DNA of 33,987 nt, from NCBI GenBank assembly GCA_035362115.1, contig DAOSDD010000016.1, forward strand, positions 1-33,987, read 5' to 3'. Made by a program: the position numbers and the translations under genes. The notes under the pieces are model-generated. The model worked only from the letters and a program-made list of their open reading frames with translations. It was not told the DNA's origin and did not search any database. This stretch comes from DUMC01 sp035362115 (lineage in GTDB: Bacteria > Bacillota > Clostridia > Acetivibrionales > DUMC01). Below are positions 22,485 through 30,506 of this stretch, in pieces. Every line of letters begins with the position of its first letter. Position 1 is the stretch's first letter.

Positions 22485-23777
22485 CTATTCAAGGAATCCT
22501 TTATAGTTTCTCATCAGCATATATGATTCAATTTGTTTAATTGTATCCATTGCAACTCCCACAAGAATCAACATAGCTGTGCCGCTAAACCATATTCCCT
22601 GTACTTTAAATATTATTCCCAGCAGATTTGGTAAAAGTGTTATTGCTGCAAGGAACACTCCCCCGAACCATGTTATTCTATTTAATACCTTTGATATATA
22701 ATCCGCAGTTGGTTTTCCTGGTCTAATACCTGGTATGAACCCACCATTTTTCTTCATATTATTAGCAATTTCAACAGGATTAAACTGAATAATTGTATAG
22801 AAAAATGTAAAAAATATTATTAATAAAGCATATAACACTGCATATAAAACACTTTGTTGTGCATTCTTAAGCCATAATGCAAATTTATTTGTTGAATTCG
22901 GGGCAATAAGACCTATTATAGTGGAAGGGAATGCCATTATTGACATGGCAAAAATAATTGGTATTACACCTGCCAAGTTTACTTTTATAGGTAAATGGGT
23001 GTTTTGTCCCCCATATACTTTTCTTCCTACAACTCTTTTGGCATACTGTATGGGAATTCTTCTTTCAGCTTCCTGTACCCATATAACTGCTGCTATAACT
23101 ACAACAAAAACAAATAATATTAATATAATAGTAATTATACTAAAAATTCCTGTACCGAAAGCTTTTCCAATATACAGTCTTACAAATGATATAACTGCCT
23201 GTGGAGCTCTGGAAACTATACCGGCAAATATTAGTATTGATATTCCATTCCCTATTCCGTATTCAGTTATTTGTTCTCCAAGCCACATCAAGAAAGCTGT
23301 GCCTGCTGTAAATGATAGTGTTATTGTTATATAACTTAATACAGGGCTTCCTGGTGTTACAGCACTTCTCATACCAAGGTAAAGAGCTGTTGCCTGGAGG
23401 AAACCTAAAATAACTGTTCCATATCTTGTGTATTGGGCAATTATTTTTCTTCCCTCTTCGCCTTCTTTAGCAAGCTTTTCTAATTTAGGTATTGCCACTG
23501 TAAGGAGGTTAATAATAATTGAAGCATTAATGTATGGTTGTATGCTCATGGCAAATATCGTTGCATTAGAAAATGCACCACCTGCGATAATATCTAAAAA
23601 TCCAAAAAGCTGTCCACCTTGACCAATAAGACTTCTGAATTTTTCTGCATTTAGCCATGGCACTGGAATATGTGAACCTACTCTGAATACTACTAGCATT
23701 ATAATAGTAAACATTAGTTTTTTGCGTAATTCCTTTATATTCCAGGCGTTTTTTAATGTTTGAAGCATTCCTCCCAT
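22485..23777 (-). CDS. secY: Protein translocase subunit SecY
   Basis: A protein of 430 residues with about ten transmembrane segments, the channel of the Sec translocon. Recognisable parts: RVGSHIPVPW after the first membrane helix, the plug-region GGAFSNATIFAMSIQPYINASIIINLL, GIGNGISILIFAGI, and RIPIQYAKRVVGRK in the cytosolic C4/C5 region. ATG at 23777 has GAGGTGG upstream, inside the last codons of rplO. Position after rplO is standard for the spc operon. Confidence 0.98.
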   Translation of the reverse strand: MGGMLQTLKNAWNIKELRKKLMFTIIMLVVFRVGSHIPVPWLNAEKFRSLIGQGGQLFGFLDIIAGGAFSNATIFAMSIQPYINASIIINLLTVAIPKLEKLAKEGEEGRKIIAQYTRYGTVILGFLQATALYLGMRSAVTPGSPVLSYITITLSFTAGTAFLMWLGEQITEYGIGNGISILIFAGIVSRAPQAVISFVRLYIGKAFGTGIFSIITIILILFVFVVVIAAVIWVQEAERRIPIQYAKRVVGRKVYGGQNTHLPIKVNLAGVIPIIFAMSIMAFPSTIIGLIAPNSTNKFALWLKNAQQSVLYAVLYALLIIFFTFFYTIIQFNPVEIANNMKKNGGFIPGIRPGKPTADYISKVLNRITWFGGVFLAAITLLPNLLGIIFKVQGIWFSGTAMLILVGVAMDTIKQIESYMLMRNYKGFLE

Positions 23778-23778
23778 A

Positions 23779-24222
23779 CTATACCACCTCTACCTTTCCT
23801 CCTGCAGCTTCTATCTTCTCAGCTGCTGTCTTAGTAAATCTTGCAGCTTGAACAGTTAACTTTTTAGTTATCTCACCATTACCAAGTATAACAATACCAT
23901 CGTAAACATTTTTAACAATACCATTTTCAAGTAAAGATTCCCAATTTACCACAGTACCGTCTTCAAAAATGTTCAGATCTGATAATTTAACTTCTGAGTA
24001 TTGTTTTGCAAATATTTTATTGTTAAAGCCTCTCTTTGGTACTCTTCTGTAAAGAGGCATCTGGCCACCTTCAAAGCCAATTCTTACTCCTCCGCCAGAC
24101 CTGGCTTTTTGACCCTTATGACCTCTTCCGCCAGTCTTGCCATTACCTGAACCTGGACCTCTGCCTCTTCTATTTGGAAGTTTTTTTGAACCAGGAGCAG
24201 GTTTTAATTCATGCAGTTTCAC
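23779..24222 (-). CDS. rplO: 50S ribosomal protein L15 (uL15)
   Basis: A product of 147 residues: MKLHELKPAPGSKK at the N-terminus, then the Gly/Arg-rich RGRGPGSGNGKTGGRGHKGQ segment that threads into 23S rRNA, and the C-terminal globular part ending AAGGKVEVV. Start codon is GTG at 24222 with AAGGAGG eight bases upstream. It follows rpmD by 14 bases and its stop is one base from the secY ATG. Confidence 0.98.
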   Translation of the reverse strand: MKLHELKPAPGSKKLPNRRGRGPGSGNGKTGGRGHKGQKARSGGGVRIGFEGGQMPLYRRVPKRGFNNKIFAKQYSEVKLSDLNIFEDGTVVNWESLLENGIVKNVYDGIVILGNGEITKKLTVQAARFTKTAAEKIEAAGGKVEVV

Positions 24223-24236
24223 GTCTTATACCTCCT

Positions 24237-24416
24237 TCAAACTTCTTCCACACTAACAAGATGTTCAACACTTTTTATCATACCTCTTATTTGCGGAGTG
24301 TCTTCATGCTCCACACAACTACCTGGCTTTCTTAATCCCAGCGCCTTTATGGTAGCAACTTGATTTGGTTTTATATTACACATACTTCTTTTTAAAGTTA
24401 TTTTCAATTTTGCCAC
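24237..24416 (-). CDS. rpmD: 50S ribosomal protein L30 (uL30)
   Basis: A 59-residue protein in the gap between rpsE and rplO. It reads MAKLKITLKRSMCNIKPNQV, then ATIKALGLRKPG and MIKSVEHLVSVEEV, the bacterial L30 pattern. Start codon is GTG at 24416 after GGGGGGAG; stop TGA is at 24237-24239. Position and sequence leave little doubt. Confidence 0.96.
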   Translation of the reverse strand: MAKLKITLKRSMCNIKPNQVATIKALGLRKPGSCVEHEDTPQIRGMIKSVEHLVSVEEV

Positions 24417-24428
24417 TAAAACTCCCCC

Positions 24429-24932
24429 CTAGCCGAGTATTTCTTCCATAGTCTTACCACGGAGTTTTGCAACTTCTTCTACAGTTTTTAATTGAGAAAG
24501 ACCATTTATAGTTGCCCTTACCATATTTGTTGGATTATTGGAACCAAGAGATTTAGTTCTTATATCCCTAATTCCTGCCAATTCAAGGACAGCTCTTACA
24601 GGTCCACCTGCTATAACTCCGGTACCGGTACCTGCAGGTTTTAACAATACTTTACCTGCACCATATTCTCCCATAACTTCATGGGGAATTGTAGTTTCTA
24701 CTAACGAAACATTTATCAGGTTCTTTTTTGCATCTTCAATTCCTTTTTTTATTGCATCAGGTATTTCTGCCGCTTTTCCTAATCCCGCGCCTACATGTCC
24801 ATTCTCATCGCCTACTACTACAAGAGCTGTAAAACGAAAATTTCTGCCACCTTTAACAACTTTGGCAACACGGTTTATATTAACAACCTTTTCTTTGAGC
24901 TCTTCAAAAATATTTGGATCTATACGCTGCAA
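24429..24932 (-). CDS. rpsE: 30S ribosomal protein S5 (uS5)
   Basis: The 167-residue product has the S5 N-terminal domain (NRVAKVVKGGRNFRFTALVVVGD) and the C-terminal domain (IPHEVMGEYGAGKVLLKPAGTGTG, then GGPVRAVLELAGI). S5 lines the mRNA entry tunnel and affects decoding accuracy. Start codon is TTG at 24932, eight bases after GGAGG; no better start is present upstream. Confidence 0.97.
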   Translation of the reverse strand: MQRIDPNIFEELKEKVVNINRVAKVVKGGRNFRFTALVVVGDENGHVGAGLGKAAEIPDAIKKGIEDAKKNLINVSLVETTIPHEVMGEYGAGKVLLKPAGTGTGVIAGGPVRAVLELAGIRDIRTKSLGSNNPTNMVRATINGLSQLKTVEEVAKLRGKTMEEILG

Positions 24933-24947
24933 TTTACTTCCCTCCTT

Positions 24948-25310
24948 CTAGAATTCCAACCCGGCTTCTCTTGCTGCGTCAGCAAGTTCTTTTACTCTTC
25001 CGTGATATATATATCCGCCACGATCAAATACAACTCTTTTAATGCCCTTTTCCAGTGCTCTTTCTCCTATGCACCTGCCTACTTCCTTTGCAGCTTCTTT
25101 ATTTCCACCGTAGTTGATTTTTCCTTTTATATCCAGAGTAGAAGCAGCTACAAGAGTCATTCCGGTCGTATCATCTATAATCTGTGCATATATATTATTC
25201 AGGCTTCTAAAGACATTTAATCTTGGTCTTTCAGTAGTTCCAAAAACTTTATTTCTAATCCTTAAATGCTTTTTTTGCCTATCTTTGTTACTATTAGATT
25301 TTTGTATCAT
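24948..25310 (-). CDS. rplR: 50S ribosomal protein L18 (uL18)
   Basis: A 120-residue 5S rRNA-binding protein. It has the basic N-terminus (NKDRQKKHLRIRNKVFGT), RPRLNVFRSLNNIYAQIIDD, and the C-terminal VVFDRGGYIYHGRVKELADAAREAGL. Start is ATG at 25310 with GGGAG upstream. The order rplF-rplR-rpsE is conserved in spc operons. Confidence 0.98.
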   Translation of the reverse strand: MIQKSNSNKDRQKKHLRIRNKVFGTTERPRLNVFRSLNNIYAQIIDDTTGMTLVAASTLDIKGKINYGGNKEAAKEVGRCIGERALEKGIKRVVFDRGGYIYHGRVKELADAAREAGLEF

Positions 25311-25347
25311 TTTCTTTCAACTCCCTTCTGGTAATCTTTCACACTTC

Positions 25348-25899
25348 TTACTTGGCTCCTGCTTTACCTACTTTTGTCCTTACAACTTCCTTCTCATACT
25401 TAATACCTTTTACAGCATTATTTGAGAGATAAGCGGACGGTGCTCTCTTGCTTCTTATTTTAGCTGCACATTCACCGACTGCCTGCTTGTCACATCCCTT
25501 TACGATAATTTTATTAGGGGCAGGAACTTCAATAGTAATACCTTCCGGTTCTTCCATTTCTACCGGATGGGAATAACCCAAGTTAATTACCAGTTTCTTT
25601 CCCTGCTTCTGGGCTCTATATCCAACTCCGCTGACATCCAATGCCTTTTCAAATCCTTTGGTTACTCCTATAACCATATTGTTTACAAGGCTTCTTGTTA
25701 AACCATGTAAAGATTTGTGCAGTTTATCATCTGAAGGTCTCTTTATTGTAATAACATCATTATCTAACTCTATTTTCATATCTTTATGAAATTCTTTTGT
25801 CAAAGTGCCTTTTGGCCCTTTTATCGTTACTGTATTGCCGTTAACCGTTACATTAACACCCTTTGGTACTGCTACCGGCATCCTCCCTATTCTTGACAT
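25348..25899 (-). CDS. rplF: 50S ribosomal protein L6 (uL6)
   Basis: A product of 183 residues made of two similar alpha/beta domains. N-terminus MSRIGRMPVAVPKGVNVTV; the C-terminal signature near PNKIIVKGCDKQAVGECAA, then IRSKRAPSAY. L6 lies near the factor-binding site of the 50S. The ATG at 25899 follows AGGAGG by seven to eight bases; a longer frame from 25941 is not L6-like. Confidence 0.98.
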   Translation of the reverse strand: MSRIGRMPVAVPKGVNVTVNGNTVTIKGPKGTLTKEFHKDMKIELDNDVITIKRPSDDKLHKSLHGLTRSLVNNMVIGVTKGFEKALDVSGVGYRAQKQGKKLVINLGYSHPVEMEEPEGITIEVPAPNKIIVKGCDKQAVGECAAKIRSKRAPSAYLSNNAVKGIKYEKEVVRTKVGKAGAK

Positions 25900-25969
25900 A
25901 TACTTTCCTCCTGCTCTTAACATTGTGAGTGTTTTTTCCACTCTTTTCAGAAATATTTAATACTTTAAT

Positions 25970-26368
25970 TTACCATATAAATGCCAATACTTCTCCGCCT
26001 ACACCGTTTTCCCTAGCAACCTTATCAGTCACTACGCCTTTTGATGTTGACATTATAGCTATTCCAAGTCCACCTAAAACTTTCGGTACTTCATCTTTTT
26101 CTGCATATACTCTTAATCCGGGTTTACTTATTCTTTTTATACCTGTAATGATACTCTTTTTATTTGCTGAATATTTCAATGTTATTCTGATTATGCCCTG
26201 CTTGTTGTCTTCAATGTATTCAATATTTTTTATATAACCTTCATCACGCAATATTTTAGCTATTTCTTTCTTTATATTAGAAGCCGGTATATCAACTATC
26301 TCATGTTTTGCTGTACTAGCATTTCTAACTCTGGTTAACATATCGGCGATAGCATCAGTTGTCTGCAT
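25970..26368 (-). CDS. rpsH: 30S ribosomal protein S8 (uS8)
   Basis: A protein of 132 residues: MQTTDAIADMLTRVRNA at the start, ISKPGLRVYAEKDEVPKVLGG in the middle and GIAIMSTSKGVVTDKVARENGVGGEVLAFIW at the end. S8 binds 16S helix 21 and represses the spc operon in E. coli. The ATG at 26368 is eight bases after AAGGAGG. No S8-like operator is obvious here by eye. Confidence 0.98.
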   Translation of the reverse strand: MQTTDAIADMLTRVRNASTAKHEIVDIPASNIKKEIAKILRDEGYIKNIEYIEDNKQGIIRITLKYSANKKSIITGIKRISKPGLRVYAEKDEVPKVLGGLGIAIMSTSKGVVTDKVARENGVGGEVLAFIW

Positions 26369-26397
26369 ATGCCCTACCTCCTTTTTCAAAAAATCTT

Positions 26398-26583
26398 CTA
26401 CCAGCTTGCTTTTTTAACACCTGGTATCTGTCCCTTATACGCAAGCTCTCTAAAGCACAATCGACATACTCCATACTTTCTTATATATGCATGTGGTCTT
26501 CCGCACAATTTACATCTATTATATGCTCTTGTACTAAACTTGGATTTCCTGCTTTGCTTCAAAATCATTGATTTTTTCGCCAC
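26398..26583 (-). CDS. rpsZ: 30S ribosomal protein S14 type Z (uS14)
   Basis: A 61-residue protein with the zinc motif CKLCGRP...CRLCFRELA and the C-terminal GQIPGVKKASW. This short, four-Cys form is the primary S14 of Firmicutes. Start codon is GTG at 26583 with GGAGGG upstream. It sits between rplE and rpsH as usual. The alternative symbol rpsN is also used. Confidence 0.97.
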   Translation of the reverse strand: MAKKSMILKQSRKSKFSTRAYNRCKLCGRPHAYIRKYGVCRLCFRELAYKGQIPGVKKASW

Positions 26584-26600
26584 GTATCAATCCCTCCTTG

Positions 26601-27143
26601 TTAACTATGGCTAAATGGCATCCCTAATAGTTTCAACAGCTCTTTAGCTTCCTCATCGGTCCTTGCTGTAGTTACAAAGGTTATATCCATTCCTCTTATC
26701 TTGTCAACCTGATCATATACAATTTCCGGGAAGATTAATTGTTCTTTTATTCCAAGTGAATAATTCCCTCTTCCGTCAAATGAATTTGCAGGTACGCCTC
26801 TAAAGTCTCTTACACGAGGTAAAGCAATGTTAAATAATTTATCTGCAAATTCATACATTCTTTTCCCACGTAAAGTTACCTTACATCCGATGTTCATTCC
26901 CTCTCTTACTTTAAATGCTGCTACTGATTTCTTTGCTTTAGTAATAACCGGCTTTTGTCCTATTATCGCAGCGAGATCACCTGCTGCTGCATCAATAGCC
27001 TTAGGGTTTTCCCTAGCATCACCAACACCCATATTAATTACTATTTTATCTAGTTTTGGCAGCTGCATAGGATTACTATATTTAAATCTAGCCTGTAGGC
27101 CAGGAATTACTTCGCTTATATATTTTTCCTTAAGTCTATTCAC
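26601..27143 (-). CDS. rplE: 50S ribosomal protein L5 (uL5)
   Basis: The 180-residue product starts MNRLKEKYISEVIPGLQARF and includes PKLDKIVINMGVGDARENPKA, VTLRGKRMYEFADKL and IFPEIVYDQVDKIRGMDITFVTTA. L5 binds 5S rRNA in the central protuberance and contacts S13 across the subunits. Start codon is GTG at 27143 with AAAGGAGG upstream. Confidence 0.98.
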   Translation of the reverse strand: MNRLKEKYISEVIPGLQARFKYSNPMQLPKLDKIVINMGVGDARENPKAIDAAAGDLAAIIGQKPVITKAKKSVAAFKVREGMNIGCKVTLRGKRMYEFADKLFNIALPRVRDFRGVPANSFDGRGNYSLGIKEQLIFPEIVYDQVDKIRGMDITFVTTARTDEEAKELLKLLGMPFSHS

Positions 27144-27169
27144 GTTTTAAACCTCCTTTCAGGCATGCT

Positions 27170-27520
27170 TTATTTATCATCTTTAGCTTCCTTGATTACA
27201 TCAATAACTTCACTACATTTTTTGCATACCCTTGCTTTTTGTCCATTTTCCATAACATCTTTTCCTATTTTAGTTGGTTTGTTGCATCTTGGACATATTA
27301 GCATTACATTTGAACTACTAATTGTTCCTTCTTTTTCTACAATCCCACCCTGCTGGTACATGCTTCTAGGTTTTTGATGCTTTTTAACAATATTTACACC
27401 TTGTACAACAACTCTTTTTTCCTTCGGTAATACTTTAAGAACCTTGCCCTTTTTTCCTCTACCCTTACCGGAAAGGACATATACCATATCTCCAGTTTTA
27501 ACATGCACTTTATTAGCCAA
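27170..27520 (-). CDS. rplX: 50S ribosomal protein L24 (uL24), zinc-ribbon form
   Basis: A product of 116 residues. The KOW motif is at the N-terminus (KTGDMVYVLSGKGRGKKGKV). The C-terminal half has ICPRCNKPTKIG and CKKCSEVIDV, a CxxC pair on each side that should bind zinc. L24 starts 50S assembly. The start codon is TTG at 27520, nine bases after GGGAGG. It sits between rplN and rplE. Confidence 0.97.
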   Translation of the reverse strand: MANKVHVKTGDMVYVLSGKGRGKKGKVLKVLPKEKRVVVQGVNIVKKHQKPRSMYQQGGIVEKEGTISSSNVMLICPRCNKPTKIGKDVMENGQKARVCKKCSEVIDVIKEAKDDK

Positions 27521-27538
27521 TTCTTTTCGCCTCCCTCT

Positions 27539-27907
27539 CTATAGAACTTCCGGTGCGAGGGATAATATCTTCATGAAATCTTTATCCCTTAATTCTCTTG
27601 CTACTGGTCCAAATATACGTGTACCTTTTGGATTTTTATCATCTCTTATAATAACAGCTGCATTCTCATCGAATTTTATATATGAACCGTCAGATCTTTT
27701 CAAACCCTTCTTTGAACGTACTATTACACATTTTACTACTTCACCTTTTTTTACAACTCCGCCTGGTGTTGCATTTTTGACTGAAGCAACTACTATATCT
27801 CCTATATTAGCATATTTCCTTTTTGATCCGCCAAGTACTTTTATGCACATCATATCTTTTGCTCCAGTATTATCTGCTGACTTAAGCATTGATTGAGTCT
27901 GGATCAT
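27539..27907 (-). CDS. rplN: 50S ribosomal protein L14 (uL14)
   Basis: A 122-residue protein, exactly the usual length, starting MIQTQSMLKSADNTGAKDMM. The signature GVVKKGEVVKCVIVRSKKGL and ENAAVIIRDDKNPKGTRIFGPVARELR follow. L14 forms bridges B5 and B8. ATG at 27907 follows AAGGAGGA. The longer frame to 27988 is unlike L14. Confidence 0.98.
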   Translation of the reverse strand: MIQTQSMLKSADNTGAKDMMCIKVLGGSKRKYANIGDIVVASVKNATPGGVVKKGEVVKCVIVRSKKGLKRSDGSYIKFDENAAVIIRDDKNPKGTRIFGPVARELRDKDFMKILSLAPEVL

Positions 27908-27995
27908 TAGAACTCCTCCTTCCCTGAATCTTCCTATGGAACAGCTTAAATTATAACCTTTTAAAAATATTTCCGCATATATTCTCAAAAATTAA

Positions 27996-28262
27996 TTATT
28001 TTGCTTTTTCAATTATTTCTACTACACGCCATCTCTTATCTTTGCTCAATGGACGAGTTTCCATAACTCTTACTTTATCGCCCTCTTTACATTCATTATT
28101 TTCGTCATGAGCCTTTAATTTATATGTTCTCTTAACTACTTTCTTGTAAAGAGGATGCTTTACACTTGTTTCTATCGCTACTACTACTGTTTTATCCATT
28201 TTATCACTTACTATTTTGCCTACACGGGTCTTTCTTCTTCCCCTATCTACCTGCAGTGACAC
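27996..28262 (-). CDS. rpsQ: 30S ribosomal protein S17 (uS17)
   Basis: An OB-fold protein of 88 residues: RGRRKTRVGKIVSDKMDKTVVVAIE, then HPLYKKVVKRTYKLKAHDE and VRVMETRPLSKDKRWRVVEI. It binds 16S helices 7 and 11. Start codon is GTG at 28262 with AGGAGGG nine bases upstream. It lies between rpmC and rplN. Confidence 0.98.
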   Translation of the reverse strand: MSLQVDRGRRKTRVGKIVSDKMDKTVVVAIETSVKHPLYKKVVKRTYKLKAHDENNECKEGDKVRVMETRPLSKDKRWRVVEIIEKAK

Positions 28263-28339
28263 TATATGGTCCCTCCTCTCATGAATTACGTTTGGTTCTC
28301 AATTTCAACATTACTACCCTATATTATCGGGAAAACAAT

Positions 28340-28549
28340 TTATTTTGCTGTTTTTACTTCTTTAAGTTCTCTTTCTCTCATTATTGTCTTTACCCTGGCT
28401 ATAGATTTTTTTACTTCTTTTAACCGCATGGGATTATCCAATTGATTTGTAGCATGCTGAAAACGTAATTTAAACAATTCAGACTTTAATTCCGTAAGCT
28501 CCTGATTAAGTTCTTGTTGTGTTTTTTCTCTTATTTCATTAGCTTTCAT
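28340..28549 (-). CDS. rpmC: 50S ribosomal protein L29 (uL29)
   Basis: A helical hairpin protein of 69 residues, MKANEIREKTQQELNQELTE with the signature LFKLRFQHATNQLDNPMRLKEVKKSIARVKT. It lies by the nascent-chain exit with L23. ATG at 28549 overlaps the end of rplP by 11 bases, so the two are translationally coupled. Its ribosome site, GGTGGTGAAG, lies inside rplP. Confidence 0.97.
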   Translation of the reverse strand: MKANEIREKTQQELNQELTELKSELFKLRFQHATNQLDNPMRLKEVKKSIARVKTIMRERELKEVKTAK

Positions 28550-28976
28550 TTGCTTCACCACCCATTTCCTGACCGCGGACGACGAATTTGCATTTTAAAG
28601 GAAGCTTATGAGCAGCAAGTCTTAATGCCTCACGAGCATCTTCTTCCGATACGCCCGCAATCTCAAATAATATTCTTCCCGGTTTTACTACAGCTACCCA
28701 GTACTCCGGAGAACCTTTTCCGCTACCCATACGGGTTTCGGCAGGTTTTTTTGTCACAGGCTTATCTGGAAATACTTTGATCCAAACCTGTCCACCTCTT
28801 TTTATAAAACGGGTTAACGCTATTCTGGCAGCCTCAATCTGATTGCTTGTTATCCAAGCCGGTTCCAAAGCTTTAAGACCATATTCACCATTACTTACCT
28901 GGTTTCCCCTGGTTGCGACGCCTTTCATTCTTCCTCGTTGTACCCTTCTGAATTTTACTCTTTTTGGCATTAACAT
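28539..28976 (-). CDS. rplP: 50S ribosomal protein L16 (uL16)
   Basis: The 145-residue product reads MLMPKRVKFRRVQRGRMKGVA, then LEPAWITSNQIEAARIALTR and the FPDKPVTKKPAETRMGSGKGSPEYWVAVVKPGRI core. L16 organises the A-site side of the peptidyl transferase centre. ATG at 28976 shares its A with the last base of the rpsC TGA, with GGAGG nine bases upstream. Confidence 0.98.
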   Translation of the reverse strand: MLMPKRVKFRRVQRGRMKGVATRGNQVSNGEYGLKALEPAWITSNQIEAARIALTRFIKRGGQVWIKVFPDKPVTKKPAETRMGSGKGSPEYWVAVVKPGRILFEIAGVSEEDAREALRLAAHKLPLKCKFVVRGQEMGGEANES

Positions 28977-29641
28977 CAGCGTTCTCCTCCTTCCACTTTC
29001 TTTACCTTTTTAGCAGGGAGAACTTCTCCTTTATAGATCCATACCTTTACTCCAATTTTGCCATAAGTAGTATTTGCTTCAGCAAAACCATAATCTATAT
29101 CTGCCCTTAATGTCTGGAGAGGAATAGTTCCTTCATGATAATGCTCGGTCCTTGCTATTTCAGCACCGCCAAGTCTTCCACCTACCGATGTTTTTATTCC
29201 TTTTGCTCCTAATTTCATTGTTCTTGACATAGCCTGCTTCATTGCTCTTCTGAAAGATATTCTCTTTTCCAGTTGTGATGCTATATTTTCAGCAACTAAT
29301 TGAGCGTCAAGCTCAGGTACCTTAACTTCAGAAATATTAATAAGTATACCTTTATTTGTCATTTTTTCTATTTCTTTTCTAAGCTCTTCAATCCCCGAAC
29401 CACCTTTTCCAATAACCAGGCCGGGTTTTGCAGTATTTATATTTATTCTGATTTTATTTGCGAAACGTTCTATTTCTATTCTTGATATTCCGGAAATATA
29501 AAGCTTTTTCTTTAAATATTCTCTTATCTTAAAATCTTCAATAAGAAATTCACTGAAATTTTTATCTCCTGCATACCATTTTGTTTCCCAATCTTTTATA
29601 ATACCTATTCTTAAACCATGGGGATTAACTTTTTGTCCCAT
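28976..29641 (-). CDS. rpsC: 30S ribosomal protein S3 (uS3)
   Basis: A protein of 221 residues. MGQKVNPHGLRIGIIKDWETKW is the canonical start. The KH domain includes GLVIGKGGSGIEELRKEI, and the C-terminal domain has GGRLGGAEIARTEHYHEGTIPLQTLRADIDYG. S3 forms part of the mRNA entry helicase. ATG at 29641 follows AAAGGAGG; the longer frame up to 29728 overlaps rplV and is not S3-like. Confidence 0.98.
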   Translation of the reverse strand: MGQKVNPHGLRIGIIKDWETKWYAGDKNFSEFLIEDFKIREYLKKKLYISGISRIEIERFANKIRININTAKPGLVIGKGGSGIEELRKEIEKMTNKGILINISEVKVPELDAQLVAENIASQLEKRISFRRAMKQAMSRTMKLGAKGIKTSVGGRLGGAEIARTEHYHEGTIPLQTLRADIDYGFAEANTTYGKIGVKVWIYKGEVLPAKKVKKVEGGER

Positions 29642-29660
29642 TATCCAACCTCCTTTGCCT

Positions 29661-30137
29661 TTATTTCCTTTCTTTAAGAACCAAAGTAATATGGCTGGTC
29701 CTTTTTCTAATTTTGAATGCACTTCCACGTGCTCTAGGCCTTACCCTTTTTAATGAAGGGCCCTGATTTGCAAAGACCTCAGCTACATACAATTTATCCC
29801 TGTCAAGATCATTATTATTTACCGCATTTGCCTCAGCGGATTTTAAAAGCTTTAAAAGTATATCTGAGGCTGCTTTAGGTGTATTTTTCAACATTCCATA
29901 AGCTTCATCCAGATCTTTTCCTCTTATTAAATCCAATACTATTTTTACTTTTCGTGAAGATATCCTCGCAAAACTAAGGCTTGCTCTTCCTTCATCTTTT
30001 CCTATACCCAGTATCCTCTTCTCTTTTTTGGTGAGAAGGACGGGCTTCCTGGATTTACTATGAGTAGAATTATATATTTCTAATAACTTATCCTTTTGTT
30101 TTAATAGCTCGTCTTTAGACATGACTTTCTTTTCCAA
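29661..30137 (-). CDS. rplV: 50S ribosomal protein L22 (uL22) with an N-terminal extension
   Basis: The product has 158 residues against about 110 normally. The L22 body begins near residue 51 (RASLSFARISSRKVKIVLDLIRG) and ends KRVRPRARGSAFKIRKRTSHITLV, whose loop lines the exit tunnel. The first 50 residues are highly charged, Lys/Glu-rich and probably helical. The only well-placed start is TTG at 30137, eight bases after GGAGG (the ATG at 30122 is 23 bases away, and no start with a ribosome site is seen near residue 50), so the extension is probably made. Confidence 0.95.
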   Translation of the reverse strand: MEKKVMSKDELLKQKDKLLEIYNSTHSKSRKPVLLTKKEKRILGIGKDEGRASLSFARISSRKVKIVLDLIRGKDLDEAYGMLKNTPKAASDILLKLLKSAEANAVNNNDLDRDKLYVAEVFANQGPSLKRVRPRARGSAFKIRKRTSHITLVLKERK

Positions 30138-30171
30138 CCGGGATTCCTCCTTTCCAAATCCTTAAACTATT

Positions 30172-30456
30172 TTATTTAAGGGAAGTTGATTTTTCGGTAT
30201 GGTGACCGTGTCCCCTAAATGTTCTGGTGGGTGCAAACTCTCCCAGTTTATGTCCTACCATTTCTTCTGTTATATAAATCGGCACATGCTTTCTTCCATC
30301 ATAGACAGCAATAGTATGTCCTACCATTTGAGGGAAAATTGTTGATGCCCTTGACCATGTTTTCAATACCTTTTTATCATTATTAGCATTCATTTCTTCT
30401 ATTTTCTTTAAAAGCTTTGAATCTACAAATGGTCCCTTTTTAAGTGATCTACTCAT
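30172..30456 (-). CDS. rpsS: 30S ribosomal protein S19 (uS19)
   Basis: A 94-residue protein starting MSRSLKKGPFVDSKLLKKIE, with the signature STIFPQMVGHTIAVYDGRKH and VGHKLGEFAPTRTFRGH. It lies in the 30S head beside S13. ATG at 30456 follows AAAGGAGG. Between rplB and rplV, as in all S10 operons. Confidence 0.98.
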   Translation of the reverse strand: MSRSLKKGPFVDSKLLKKIEEMNANNDKKVLKTWSRASTIFPQMVGHTIAVYDGRKHVPIYITEEMVGHKLGEFAPTRTFRGHGHHTEKSTSLK

Positions 30457-30506
30457 ATTTCTGATTCAGTCCTCCTTTCTCAGAATATATAAAAGCTCTG
30501 ATTTTA

